Shown: positions 43,159 to 52,322, counted from the stretch's first letter. The stretch: 64,000 bases of DNA from Mycobacterium heidelbergense (GCF_010730745.1 NZ_AP022615.1:2728001-2792000); one strand, 5' to 3'. The notes: generated by a model from the sequence alone, not told the origin. Made by a program: numbers and translations.

Positions 43159-45456
43159 GTGACTGTCTCCGAGACGAGCGCGCACACCCACCTGATGGAC
43201 ACCGTCGAGCACGCCGCCACCACCCCCGACCACCCGCAACCCTTTCACGAGCTGGGCCTCAAAGACGACGAGTACCAGCGGATTCGCGAGATTCTGGGCC
43301 GCAGGCCAACCGACACCGAGCTGGCGATGTACTCGGTCATGTGGAGTGAGCACTGTTCCTACAAGTCCTCGAAGGTCCACCTGCGCTACTTCGGCGAGAC
43401 GACGACCGACGAGATGCGCGCCGGCATGCTCGCCGGCATCGGCGAAAACGCCGGCGTCGTCGACATCGGCGACGGTTGGGCCGTCACCTTCAAGGTGGAG
43501 TCGCACAACCACCCGTCCTACGTCGAGCCCTACCAGGGTGCCGCCACCGGCGTCGGCGGGATCGTCCGCGACATCATGGCCATGGGTGCCAGGCCGGTCG
43601 CCGTGATGGACCAGCTCCGGTTCGGCGCCGCCGACGCGCCGGACACCCGCCGCGTGGTCGACGGCGTCGTCCGCGGCATCGGCGGCTACGGCAACTCGCT
43701 GGGCCTGCCCAACATCGGCGGCGAGACCGTCTTCGACGCGTGCTACGCCGGCAACCCGTTGGTGAACGCGATGTGCGTGGGCGTATTGCGCCAGGAGGAC
43801 CTGCATTTGGCGTTCGCCTCGGGGGTGGGCAACAAGATCATCCTGTTCGGCGCGCGGACGGGGCTGGACGGCATCGGCGGCGTGTCGGTGCTGGCGTCGG
43901 ACACGTTCGATGCCGAAAACTCCCGCAAGAAGCTGCCCTCGGTTCAAGTGGGCGACCCCTTCATGGAGAAGGTGCTCATCGAGTGCTGCCTCGAGCTGTA
44001 CGTGGGCGGGCTGGTGATCGGCATCCAGGACCTCGGAGGCGCCGGATTGTCCTGTGCCACCTCGGAATTGGCGTCGGCCGGGGACGGTGGGATGGCGATC
44101 CAACTCGACACCGTCCCGCTGCGGACCACGCAGATGACCCCCGCGGAGGTGCTCTGCAGCGAGTCGCAGGAGCGCATGTGCGCGGTGGTCGCACCGGAAA
44201 ACGTGGACGCCTTCCTGGCGGTGTGCCGCAAATGGGACGTGCTGGCCACCGTGATCGGCGAGGTCACCGACGGCGACCGGTTGCGGATCACCTGGCACGG
44301 CGAGACGGTCGTCGACGTGCCGCCGCGCACCGTCGCCCACGAGGGGCCGGTATACCAGCGTGCGGTCGCGCGCCCCGAATCGCAGGACGCCCTCAATGCG
44401 GACCGGTCAACGAGCCTGCCGCGGCCGGCCACCGGCGACGAGCTGCGCGCGACTTTGCTTGCGCTGCTGGGCAGTCCGCACCTGTGCAGCCGAGCGTTCA
44501 TCACCGAGCAGTACGACCGCTACGTGCGCGGCAACACCGTGCTGGCCGAGCACGCCGACGGCGGCGTGCTGCGCGTCGACGAGTCCACCGGCCGCGGCAT
44601 CGCGGTGTCGACCGACGCGTCGGGCCGCTATACGCTGCTTGATCCCTACGCCGGTGCGCAGCTGGCGCTGGCCGAGGCGTACCGCAACGTCGCCGTCACC
44701 GGTGCGACACCGGTCGCGGTGACCAACTGTCTCAACTTCGGCTCGCCCGAGGACCCCGGGGTGATGTGGCAGTTCTCGCAGGCGGTGCGGGGCCTGGCCG
44801 ATGGCTGTGCGGCCCTGGGGATTCCGGTGACCGGCGGCAACGTGAGCTTCTACAACCAGACCGGGTCGGCGGCGATCCTGCCCACGCCGGTGGTCGGCGT
44901 GCTCGGCGTCTTGGAGGACGTCAGCCAACGTGTCCCCGTGTTTTTCGGCACCGAACCGGGCGAAACCCTGCTGCTGCTGGGCGATACGCGCGACGAGTTC
45001 GACGGTTCCGTCTGGGCCCAGGTGACCGCCGACCACCTGGGTGGGCTCCCGCCCGCCGTGGACCTGCCACGCGAGAAGCTGCTGGCCGAGGTGCTGACCT
45101 CGGCGTCGCGCGACGGGCTGGTGTCCGCCGCGCACGACCTGTCCGAGGGCGGCCTCGCGCAGGCCGTCGTCGAATCCGCGCTGGCGGGCGAAACCGGTTG
45201 CCGCATCGTGCTTCCCGAGGGCACAGACCCATTTGTGATGCTGTTTTCCGAGTCGGCGGGCCGGGTGCTGGTGGCGGTGCCACGCACCGAGGAGAGCCGG
45301 TTCCGTTCGATGTGCGAGGCGCGGGGGCTGCCCGCGGTCCGCATCGGCGTCGTCGATCAGGCCTCGGACGCGGTGGAGGTGCAGGGCTTGTTCACGGTGT
45401 CGCTGGCGGAGCTGCGCGAGACCTCCGAGGCGGTGCTGCCGCGATTCTTTGGATGA
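43159..45456 (+). CDS. purL: FGAM synthase large subunit PurL
   Basis: Synthetase subunit of the PurSQL complex: FGAR + ATP + NH3 to FGAM. 765 residues, the normal size of the small-type PurL, with two AIRS-like halves. YSVMWSEHCSYKSSK, ESHNHPSYVEPYQGAATGVGGI and the second-half VTGGNVSFYNQ and HDLSEGGLAQAVVE are characteristic. Starts with GTG 43159. Confidence 0.97.
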   Translation: MTVSETSAHTHLMDTVEHAATTPDHPQPFHELGLKDDEYQRIREILGRRPTDTELAMYSVMWSEHCSYKSSKVHLRYFGETTTDEMRAGMLAGIGENAGVVDIGDGWAVTFKVESHNHPSYVEPYQGAATGVGGIVRDIMAMGARPVAVMDQLRFGAADAPDTRRVVDGVVRGIGGYGNSLGLPNIGGETVFDACYAGNPLVNAMCVGVLRQEDLHLAFASGVGNKIILFGARTGLDGIGGVSVLASDTFDAENSRKKLPSVQVGDPFMEKVLIECCLELYVGGLVIGIQDLGGAGLSCATSELASAGDGGMAIQLDTVPLRTTQMTPAEVLCSESQERMCAVVAPENVDAFLAVCRKWDVLATVIGEVTDGDRLRITWHGETVVDVPPRTVAHEGPVYQRAVARPESQDALNADRSTSLPRPATGDELRATLLALLGSPHLCSRAFITEQYDRYVRGNTVLAEHADGGVLRVDESTGRGIAVSTDASGRYTLLDPYAGAQLALAEAYRNVAVTGATPVAVTNCLNFGSPEDPGVMWQFSQAVRGLADGCAALGIPVTGGNVSFYNQTGSAAILPTPVVGVLGVLEDVSQRVPVFFGTEPGETLLLLGDTRDEFDGSVWAQVTADHLGGLPPAVDLPREKLLAEVLTSASRDGLVSAAHDLSEGGLAQAVVESALAGETGCRIVLPEGTDPFVMLFSESAGRVLVAVPRTEESRFRSMCEARGLPAVRIGVVDQASDAVEVQGLFTVSLAELRETSEAVLPRFFG

Positions 45457-45497
45457 GCGCAACCACGAGCGCGCACCGGAGCGCCGGGCGCGTCTCG

Positions 45498-46712
45498 TTA
45501 GGGGTTGATGGTGTAGTCGCCCACTTGGCGGCCCCACACGTAGTCGACGGCGAACGGTGAGCCGATTTCGATGTGGTTGTAGGGGGCAAGGCTCGCGCCG
45601 ACGTCCATCACCAGAAGCGGCGCCGGCCATAGTTGTCGAGTGATCGGCTGCCAACAACCCGGCCGTCCGCCCGGTCCCCCTCTGGCGTTGGTCCGCGGCA
45701 GGTTCTCCGGATAAATGTACGGGTTGGGCGCCCCGGCGATGGCGCCGCCCGAGTGCGCCCCCAGCGAGTAGCCGTTGTTGCTGAGGTCGGCGTAGACCTT
45801 GGGCGCGACGTCGTGGTAATTGCGGATGGTGCAAAAGATTTCGGGGCTGTACTTGTCCAGCAGCTGGCTGAAGGTGACCAGATCGGCGGCCCCGCGCGCC
45901 AGGTAGGGTCCGCCCCGCCCGAAGACGTCCGCGGCGGTGTTGCCCAGCCCGGCGGCCGCCAGCAGCGCCGCGTCGAGGTCGCCTTGCTGGCGGTCGAGCG
46001 TGCGCGCCGTGGTCACCGCGTGGTCGAGCGCCTCCCACAGGTCCGGTGCGGCGTCGGCGTAGACGTCACTCAGGGCTGCCAACCGCTGAATGTCGGTGCG
46101 GATTGCGGGCATCCGCGGGTTCAGGTCGTCGAGGATGGCGTTGCCGTCGATCAGCGAGCCGCCGAACTTTTGGCCCAACCCCGTCAGCGCCTGCGCGGCC
46201 GCGCTGAGCGTCAGGTTGACCTTGACCGGATCGACCTTCTCGGCGATCGAGGTCAGCGTCTCGAACAGCGTGTTGAACTCGGTCGTCACCGACGTCGCGT
46301 CGATGACGGTCGACGGCGTGATGGATTGGGCCGCAGGGTGTTTCGGCGAGGTCAACGCGACGTACTTGTTGCCGAACACCGTGGTCGCCTTGACGGCGGC
46401 GGCCACGTTGGCCGGAATCAGCTTGACGTATTTCGGAGTGACATCCAGCGTCACCTTCGCCGCCGGCTTGCCGTCACGGGTGATCTCGGAGATGCCGGCC
46501 ACTCGCCCGATCTGGACGCCGTTGTAGGTGACCTTGGAACCGGGGTCCATCACCAGCCCCGCCCGCGGGGCCACCATCGTCAGCCTCGTGTTCGGCGCGA
46601 GATCGCCCCGGAATTGCAAGTACAGGACCAACCCGACCAGCCCCATGACCACGATGGTCACGAGCCCGACGGTCTTGTACGGTGGCCGCGCCCCCAGGCG
46701 ACGAGGCTCCAT
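45498..46712 (-). CDS. Orphan Mce-family (MlaD domain) protein
   Basis: MCE-family protein of 404 residues. One N-terminal transmembrane helix (TVGLVTIVVMGLVGLVLYLQF, ~14-34) anchors it; the MlaD/MCE domain follows (~40-120: GLVMDPGSKVTYNGVQIGRV) and then a long helical region (~125-290) and a C-terminal part like MceA proteins. Mce proteins form lipid-transport tunnels across the cell envelope, normally encoded in yrbEAB-mceABCDEF operons. Here no yrbE or other mce gene is adjacent, so it would need partners from another locus. ATG at 46710-46712, right next to the promoter of the following gene. Confidence 0.88.
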   Translation of the reverse strand: MEPRRLGARPPYKTVGLVTIVVMGLVGLVLYLQFRGDLAPNTRLTMVAPRAGLVMDPGSKVTYNGVQIGRVAGISEITRDGKPAAKVTLDVTPKYVKLIPANVAAAVKATTVFGNKYVALTSPKHPAAQSITPSTVIDATSVTTEFNTLFETLTSIAEKVDPVKVNLTLSAAAQALTGLGQKFGGSLIDGNAILDDLNPRMPAIRTDIQRLAALSDVYADAAPDLWEALDHAVTTARTLDRQQGDLDAALLAAAGLGNTAADVFGRGGPYLARGAADLVTFSQLLDKYSPEIFCTIRNYHDVAPKVYADLSNNGYSLGAHSGGAIAGAPNPYIYPENLPRTNARGGPGGRPGCWQPITRQLWPAPLLVMDVGASLAPYNHIEIGSPFAVDYVWGRQVGDYTINP

Positions 46713-46731
46713 GGTTCTGAGACCCTAAGGT

Positions 46732-47121
46732 ATGGCCGCCCGTCAACGAGCCGATCCGGCACAGACTCGGCACGCCGTGTTGGCCGTCGAGGACTGGTTG
46801 CGTGACGAATCTCGCCCGGCGCCCGACCGGGACGCTGTGGCGACGGCGGTTCGGCTCACCGCACGCACGCTGGCCGCGCTGGCGCCGGGCGCCAGCGTCG
46901 AGCTCCGGGTCCCGCCGTTCGCCGCGGTGCAATGCATCCCCGGCCCCAGGCACACCCGCGGCACGCCACCGAATGTGGTGGAGACCGATCCCCGGACCTG
47001 GCTGCTGCTGGCCACCGGGCTGTTGGCGCTCGGGGAGGCGCAGGCCACCGGGGCGTTGACGCTGTCGGGTGCCCGGGCGGGTGAAATCGACCACTGGCTG
47101 CCCCTGTTCGACGTGGGCTGA
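46732..47121 (+). CDS. SCP-like conserved protein (Rv0807-like)
   Basis: 129-residue protein resembling the bacterial sterol-carrier-protein orthologue domain (VELRVPPFAAVQCIPGPRHTRGTPPNVVETDPRTWLLL, then GALTLSGARAGEIDHWLPLF). It may bind a lipid ligand; nothing catalytic is visible. The position between the mce gene and purF, 19 bp from the divergent mce start, matches Rv0807. A stem-loop follows directly. Confidence 0.75.
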   Translation: MAARQRADPAQTRHAVLAVEDWLRDESRPAPDRDAVATAVRLTARTLAALAPGASVELRVPPFAAVQCIPGPRHTRGTPPNVVETDPRTWLLLATGLLALGEAQATGALTLSGARAGEIDHWLPLFDVG

Positions 47122-47122
47122 A

Positions 47123-47153
47123 GATAACCCTGAACTGCACCTTTAGGGTTATC
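47123..47153. terminator. Stem-loop between Rv0807-like gene and purF
   Basis: GATAACCCT (47123-47131) and AGGGTTATC (47145-47153) are perfect 9-bp complements with a 13-nt loop, starting 2 bp after the stop codon. A short T4 run follows at 47160-47163. It may be an intrinsic-type terminator for the gene upstream; it lies ahead of the purF promoter. Confidence 0.55.
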
Positions 47154-47212
47154 GGAGGGCTTTTCGGCGCTCAACACGCGCACCGGATTCGGCGCTCGGG
47201 CCATCGTGCCCG

Positions 47213-47218
47213 TAGACT
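47213..47218 (+). promoter_or_regulatory. -10 element of purF promoter
   Basis: TAGACT, predicted start near 47225 and a leader of about 34 nt with AGGGAG (47243-47248) ahead of the GTG. In contrast to most other pur genes here, purF is therefore leadered. Confidence 0.45.
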
Positions 47219-47258
47219 CCGTTACGTCACCAATCGTTCGCCAGGGAGCCGCCGAACC

Positions 47259-48794
47259 GTGACCGTCGCTGGACCAGAAGCACCCGAGCACGACCTGAAC
47301 TCCCCCCGTGAAGAGTGTGGCGTATTCGGGGTCTGGGCCCCGGGCGAGGAAGTCGCCAAACTCACCTACTACGGCCTGTACGCGCTGCAGCATCGCGGGC
47401 AGGAAGCCGCGGGTATCGCGGTCGCCGACGGATCCCAGGTGCTGGTCTTCAAAGACCTGGGCCTGGTCAGCCAGGTGTTCGACGAGCAGACGCTGGCCGC
47501 GATGCACGGCCACGTCGCCATCGGGCACTGCCGCTACTCCACCACGGGCGACACCACGTGGGAAAACGCCCAGCCGGTCTTCCGCAACACCGCGGCCGGC
47601 ACCGGGGTTGCGTTGGGCCACAACGGGAATCTGGTCAACACCGCCGACCTTGCCGCGCGTGCCCGCGCCGCGGGGTTGATCGGCACCCGATGCCCGGCCC
47701 CCGCCACGACGGACTCCGACATCCTGGGCGCGTTGCTCGCCCACGGCGCGGCCGATTCCACCCTGGAGCGGGCGGCGCTGGAGCTGCTGCCGACCGTGCG
47801 CGGCGCGTTCTGCCTGACGTTCATGGACGAGAACACGCTGTATGCGTGCCGCGATCCGCATGGGGTGCGGCCGCTTTCGCTCGGGCGGCTCGATCGCGGC
47901 TGGGTGGTGGCCTCCGAAACGGCCGCGCTCGACATCGTCGGCGCCTCGTTCGTCCGCGACATCGAGCCGGGCGAACTGCTGGCGATCGACGCCGACGGTG
48001 TGCGTTCGACGCGTTTCGCCAACCCGGAGCCCAAGGGCTGCGTCTTTGAATACGTCTACCTGGCGCGGCCGGACAGCACGATCGCCGGCCGGTCCGTGCA
48101 CGCCACCCGGGTGGATATCGGCCGCCGGCTGGCGCGCGAATGCCCGGTTGACGCCGACCTGGTGATCGGCGTGCCGGAATCGGGCACCCCCGCCGCCGTC
48201 GGATACGCGCAGGAGTCCGGCATTCCGTACGGGCAGGGCCTGATGAAGAACGCTTACGTCGGGCGCACCTTCATCCAGCCGTCGCAGACCATCCGCCAGC
48301 TCGGCATCCGGCTGAAGCTCAATCCGCTCAAAGAGGTGATCCGCGGCAAGCGGCTCATCGTCGTCGATGACTCGATCGTGCGGGGAAACACCCAGCGCGC
48401 GCTGCTGCGCATGCTGCGCGAAGCCGGCGCCGTCGAAGTGCACGTGCGCATCGCCTCGCCCCCGGTGAAATGGCCCTGTTTCTACGGCATCGACTTCCCG
48501 TCGCCGGCCGAGTTGATCGCCAACGCCGTCGAAGACAAGGAGGAGATGCTCGAGGCGGTACGGCACGCCATCGGGGCGGACACGCTGGGCTACATCTCGC
48601 TGCGGGGACTGGTCGCGGCCTCCGAGCAGCCCGCGTCACGGCTGTGCACCGCCTGCTTCGACGGCAAGTATCCGATCGAGCTGCCCGACGAGACCGCGCT
48701 GGGCAAGAACGTCATCGAGCACATGCTCGCCAACGCCGCGCGCGGGGCCGGGCTCGACGATCTGACGCCCGACGAAGTGCCGGTCGTCCGCTGA
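47259..48794 (+). CDS. purF: Amidophosphoribosyltransferase
   Basis: First committed step of purine synthesis: PRPP + Gln to phosphoribosylamine. 511 residues. The N-terminal propeptide is followed by the nucleophile Cys20 in EECGVFGVW; the glutaminase part contains QHRGQEAAGI and GHNGNLVN, and the transferase domain has the PRPP loop VVDDSIVRGNT. CxxC-type cysteines near the C-terminus (SRLCTACFDGKYP) suggest the Fe-S-cluster form, as in Bacillus. Followed by purM after 71 bp. Confidence 0.97.
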   Translation: MTVAGPEAPEHDLNSPREECGVFGVWAPGEEVAKLTYYGLYALQHRGQEAAGIAVADGSQVLVFKDLGLVSQVFDEQTLAAMHGHVAIGHCRYSTTGDTTWENAQPVFRNTAAGTGVALGHNGNLVNTADLAARARAAGLIGTRCPAPATTDSDILGALLAHGAADSTLERAALELLPTVRGAFCLTFMDENTLYACRDPHGVRPLSLGRLDRGWVVASETAALDIVGASFVRDIEPGELLAIDADGVRSTRFANPEPKGCVFEYVYLARPDSTIAGRSVHATRVDIGRRLARECPVDADLVIGVPESGTPAAVGYAQESGIPYGQGLMKNAYVGRTFIQPSQTIRQLGIRLKLNPLKEVIRGKRLIVVDDSIVRGNTQRALLRMLREAGAVEVHVRIASPPVKWPCFYGIDFPSPAELIANAVEDKEEMLEAVRHAIGADTLGYISLRGLVAASEQPASRLCTACFDGKYPIELPDETALGKNVIEHMLANAARGAGLDDLTPDEVPVVR

Positions 48795-48851
48795 CGAAAT
48801 CCGCTCGCAGCACTTCAAAGACGTTTGATACCGGCGGTGAGCGCCGCCCGG

Positions 48852-48857
48852 TAGCCT
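48852..48857 (+). promoter_or_regulatory. -10 element of leaderless purM promoter
   Basis: TAGCCT, 8 bp upstream of the purM ATG at 48866. No Shine-Dalgarno site. A separate purM transcript is possible although purF lies just upstream. Confidence 0.5.
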
Positions 48858-48865
48858 TTACCGCG

Positions 48866-49960
48866 ATGACGGATCCCGGAAAAAGCCCCGGACGAGAACC
48901 GGGCAGCCAGGGCATTACATACGCGTCCGCTGGGGTGGACATTGAAGCCGGTGAACGCGCCGTCGACTTGTTCAAGCCGCTGGCCACCAAGGCCACCAGG
49001 CCCGAGGTGCGCGGCGGGCTCGGCGGATTCGCCGGCCTGTTCGCTCTGCGCGGCGACTACCGGGAGCCGGTGCTGGCCGCCTCCACCGATGGCGTCGGCA
49101 CCAAGCTGGCGGTCGCGCAGGCGATGGACAAGCACGACACCGTCGGCCTCGACCTGGTCGCGATGGTGGTCGACGACCTCGTCGTCTGCGGCGCCGAGCC
49201 GCTGTTCCTGCAGGACTACATCGCGGTCGGCCGGACCGTGCCGGAACGCCTGAGCGCGATCGTCAGCGGCATCGCCGAGGGATGTGTGCGGGCCGGCTGC
49301 GCGCTACTGGGCGGCGAAACCGCCGAACACCCCGGCCTGATGGAACCGGACCACTACGACATCTCGGCCACCGGCGTCGGCGTCGTCGAGGCCGACGACA
49401 TCCTGGGGCCCGACCGCGTCAAGCCCGGCGACGTCATCATCGCGCTGGGCTCTTCGGGCCTGCATTCCAACGGATACTCGTTGGCCCGCACGGTCCTGCT
49501 CGAGATCGACCGGATGAATCTGGCGGGTTACGTGGAGGAGTTCGGCCGCACCCTGGGCGAAGAACTGTTGGAACCCACCCGGATTTACGCCAAAGACTGC
49601 CTGGCGCTGACCGCCGAAACCCATGTCCGCACCTTCTGCCACGTCACCGGCGGTGGGCTGGCCGGCAACCTGCAACGCGTGATCCCGCCCGGGCTGGTCG
49701 CCGAGGTCGACCGCGGCACCTGGACGCCCGCGCCGGTGTTCGCCATGATCGCCCAGCGTGGCCGGGTGGCGCGTGAGGAGATGGAAAAGACGTTCAACAT
49801 GGGCGTCGGCATGATCGCCGTTGTCGCTCCGGAAGACACCGACCGCGCCTTGGCCATATTGACCGCGCGGCACCTGGACTGCTGGGTGTTGGGCACCGTC
49901 GGCAAAGGCGGAAAAGAAGGCCCGCGGGCCAAGCTGGTCGGGCAGCACCCGAGGTTTTAG
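48866..49960 (+). CDS. purM: Phosphoribosylformylglycinamidine cyclo-ligase
   Basis: AIR synthetase: FGAM + ATP to AIR. 364 residues. ITYASAGVDIEAGERAVDL at the start, LAASTDGVGTKLAVA, GAEPLFLQDYIA, GETAEHPG and HVTGGGLAGNL are typical. The start ATG at 48866 gives the mycobacterial N-terminus MTDPGKSPG. The stop overlaps the convergent DUF3073 gene by 4 bp. Confidence 0.97.
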   Translation: MTDPGKSPGREPGSQGITYASAGVDIEAGERAVDLFKPLATKATRPEVRGGLGGFAGLFALRGDYREPVLAASTDGVGTKLAVAQAMDKHDTVGLDLVAMVVDDLVVCGAEPLFLQDYIAVGRTVPERLSAIVSGIAEGCVRAGCALLGGETAEHPGLMEPDHYDISATGVGVVEADDILGPDRVKPGDVIIALGSSGLHSNGYSLARTVLLEIDRMNLAGYVEEFGRTLGEELLEPTRIYAKDCLALTAETHVRTFCHVTGGGLAGNLQRVIPPGLVAEVDRGTWTPAPVFAMIAQRGRVAREEMEKTFNMGVGMIAVVAPEDTDRALAILTARHLDCWVLGTVGKGGKEGPRAKLVGQHPRF

Positions 49961-50142
49961 CGGTGCCAGTCGTCCTGGTCGCTCCATGAATTGTCTGAGC
50001 CTTCGTCGTCCAGCTCGGTGGACCCTTCGGCGCCGGTTCCTGACAGCTCGCGCTGAAGCCGCTCGAAGTCGGTCTGCGGGGAACTGTATTTAAGTTCTCG
50101 TGCAACCTTGGTCTGCTTTGCCTTAGCCCGGCCGCGGCCCAT
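49957..50142 (-). CDS. DUF3073 protein (Rv0810c-like)
   Basis: Small, highly conserved actinobacterial protein of 61 residues: MGRGRAKAKQTKVARELKYSS at the start, then an acidic Asp/Ser-rich tail (STELDDEGSDNSWSDQDDW). Basic head and acidic tail suggest a nucleic-acid- or ribosome-associated role, but the function is unknown. I use the ATG at 50140-50142, preceded by a G-rich ribosome site; an in-frame start at 50181 adds 13 non-conserved residues. Confidence 0.88.
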   Translation of the reverse strand: MGRGRAKAKQTKVARELKYSSPQTDFERLQRELSGTGAEGSTELDDEGSDNSWSDQDDWHR

Positions 50143-50288
50143 GGGGGAACCCCCTCGCGCAATAACGGAGCGGCCTAACAAGTAGGCGGCCCCGATCTCT
50201 TGGTCTCGTTATTGTCCTGCCGACAGTTTACCGTGCCCCATGGTCGGGTGTTGGTGACCCCTGCCCGCTGTGGCGGACGTCGCGGCGA

Positions 50289-51383
50289 TCATCTCGTTCC
50301 GCCGCGCAACCGCTCGACGGCCAGCCGTCCGGCTCCGATGTGTTCGGTGCCGGGTAGGGAATCGGCGTCGATTGCGGCGGCGACCGCGGCCTGCGGGCCG
50401 GTCGCCAGTTCGGCGTCGGCCGGCAGCCCACGCTTGAGCAGTGCCAGCGCCACCGGCCCAAGGTCCACATGCTCGACCACGGTTCCGAGGCGTCCGACGG
50501 CGCGGCCGCCGGCGAGCACCGCGTCCCCCGTCGAGGGCCGTTCCACCGAGCCATCGAGGTGCAGCAACACCAGCACCCGGGGCGGTCTACCCAAGTTGTG
50601 CACCCGCGCGACGGTCTCCTGCCCGCGGTAGCAACCTTTGTTCAGATGCACGGCTCCCTCGCCGGGACCACCGATCCACCCCACCTCGTGGGGGATCGTG
50701 CGCTCATCGGTGTCGACGCCGAGCCGCGGGCGCAGCGCTGCCACCCGGTGAGCTTCAAAGGCCCACACCCCGGCCGGCCGCACGCCGGCCTGCGCCAAGC
50801 GCCCCCGCCAGTCGGCCGACTCGCTGCGCGGCACCACCAGGTCCAGTTCGATCGGGTCGGCAAGCGTGCCGGGCATCCGCCGCGCAAAGCCACCGCCCGC
50901 GACTGGAACCGCGGTCAGCTCGGCGGGCAGGGCGTCCAGGCCGAGCGCGTCGAGCACCGCCCGGTCAGCCAGCCGCGGACCCAGCAGCGACAGCACCGCC
51001 ATGTCCGCGCCGCCCGGGGTGACCTCCGACCAGAACACCATCTTGCGCAGGTACTCCAGCAGCGGGTCACCCCGCCAGGGTTCGGTGTCGAGGTAGGTCA
51101 CGCCACCCAGCTCCGTCTGGATCCAGTGGTCCTCGACCCGGCCCTGGCCGTCGAGGCTCAGGTTCTGCGTGCTGGCGCCCTCGGGCAGTTCGCTCACGTG
51201 CTGGGTGGAGATGCTGTGCAGCCAGGCCTGCCGGTCTTTGCCGGTCAGGGTGAGCACCGCGCGGTGCGAGCGGTCGATCAACACCGCGTCGGTTTCGGCC
51301 GCTCGCTGCTCGCCCAGGGGATCGCCGTAATGCCAGACGGCGCCCGCGTCGGGGCCGGGATCTGGTGCGGGAACTGCGGTCAC
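50289..51383 (-). CDS. YgfZ/GcvT-like folate-binding protein (Rv0811c-like)
   Basis: 364-residue YgfZ-type protein with the signature KGCYRGQETVARVHNLG (Cys near residue 251). YgfZ proteins bind tetrahydrofolate and assist the maturation or repair of Fe-S enzymes. The N-terminal GcvT fold starts at about residue 25. GTG at 51381-51383. Divergent from the PabC-like gene with 41 bp between starts, so the two share a promoter region. Confidence 0.9.
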   Translation of the reverse strand: MTAVPAPDPGPDAGAVWHYGDPLGEQRAAETDAVLIDRSHRAVLTLTGKDRQAWLHSISTQHVSELPEGASTQNLSLDGQGRVEDHWIQTELGGVTYLDTEPWRGDPLLEYLRKMVFWSEVTPGGADMAVLSLLGPRLADRAVLDALGLDALPAELTAVPVAGGGFARRMPGTLADPIELDLVVPRSESADWRGRLAQAGVRPAGVWAFEAHRVAALRPRLGVDTDERTIPHEVGWIGGPGEGAVHLNKGCYRGQETVARVHNLGRPPRVLVLLHLDGSVERPSTGDAVLAGGRAVGRLGTVVEHVDLGPVALALLKRGLPADAELATGPQAAVAAAIDADSLPGTEHIGAGRLAVERLRGGTR

Positions 51384-51410
51384 AGGTCAACTCTACGGGC
51401 CGGCGCCGGT

Positions 51411-51416
51411 TAGGCT
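51411..51416 (+). promoter_or_regulatory. -10 element of leaderless pabC-like promoter
   Basis: TAGGCT, 8 bp upstream of the ATG at 51425; no ribosome site. Confidence 0.5.
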
Positions 51417-51424
51417 TGTCGCCC

Positions 51425-52309
51425 ATGGTGATGGGTGTGATCGTCACGCTGGACGGGCAGACACATCCGCCGGGTGCCCCGCTGCTGCACGCCGACGACC
51501 TGGCCGCGGTTCGCGGCGACGGCATCTTCGAGACGCTGCTGGTGCGCGACGGCCGGGCGTGCCTGGTCGAGTCGCACCTGCAGCGGTTGACCCAGTCGGC
51601 CAAATCGATGGACCTGCCCGAGCCGGAGCTCGCGAGCTGGCGGCATGCCATCGGGGAGGCGACACGGCGGTGGGTCGCGGGCTCCGCCGACGAAGGCGCG
51701 ATGCGCTTGATCTACAGCCGCGGCCGCGAGGGCGGTTCGGCGCCGACGGCCTACGTGATGGTCAACGCCGTCCCGGAGAGGGTGACCGCGGTTCGCCGCG
51801 AGGGGGTCGCGGCGATCACGCTGAACCGCGGATTGCCCGCCACCGGCATCGACGCCATGCCGTGGCTGCTGGCCGGCGCCAAGACGTTGTCGTATGCGGT
51901 CAACATGGCCGTCCTGCGTCATGCCACCCGACGGGGCGCCGGCGATGTCATCTTCGTCAGCTCCGACGGCTACATCCTGGAAGGCCCGCGCTCGACGGTG
52001 GTGATCGCGACCGAATCCGAAGCGGGCGCAGCGGGGAATCCGTGCCTGCTGACACCGCCACCGTGGTATCCGATCCTGCGCGGCACCACGCAGCAGGCCC
52101 TCTTCGAGGTGGCCAGGGCCAAGGGCTACGACTGCGACTATCGCGCGCTGCGCGTCCCTGATCTGCTTGCAGCCCAAGGGATTTGGTTAGTCTCCAGCAT
52201 GACCCTGGCCGCTCGCGTGCACACGCTCGACGGCCGGCGACTGCCCCCGTCCCCGATGGCCGCCGAATTCGCCGAACTCGTCGACGCCGCGATCGTCAGC
52301 GATCGCTAA
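51425..52309 (+). CDS. PLP-dependent class IV aminotransferase/ADC lyase-like (Rv0812-like)
   Basis: Fold-type IV PLP enzyme of 294 residues, like 4-amino-4-deoxychorismate lyase or branched-chain/D-amino-acid aminotransferases. The Schiff-base Lys153 lies in LAGAKTLSYAVNM; DDLAAVRGDGIFETLL near the N-terminus and the phosphate-binding GTTQQALFEVA are present. I take the ATG at 51425; ATG 51431 and a longer frame from 51365 are alternatives. Its pairing with the YgfZ-like folate protein makes a folate-pathway (PabC) role attractive, but transaminase activity cannot be excluded. Confidence 0.87.
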   Translation: MVMGVIVTLDGQTHPPGAPLLHADDLAAVRGDGIFETLLVRDGRACLVESHLQRLTQSAKSMDLPEPELASWRHAIGEATRRWVAGSADEGAMRLIYSRGREGGSAPTAYVMVNAVPERVTAVRREGVAAITLNRGLPATGIDAMPWLLAGAKTLSYAVNMAVLRHATRRGAGDVIFVSSDGYILEGPRSTVVIATESEAGAAGNPCLLTPPPWYPILRGTTQQALFEVARAKGYDCDYRALRVPDLLAAQGIWLVSSMTLAARVHTLDGRRLPPSPMAAEFAELVDAAIVSDR

Positions 52310-52322
52310 GCGCTGAATTCTG

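Noticed and set aside
44407..46038. 543-codon minus-strand frame
   Set aside because: Antisense to purL and out of frame with the mce gene; no motif.
48470..48865. In-frame extension of purM upstream to 48470
   Set aside because: It overlaps the 3' end of purF in another frame; canonical start and leaderless promoter are at 48866.
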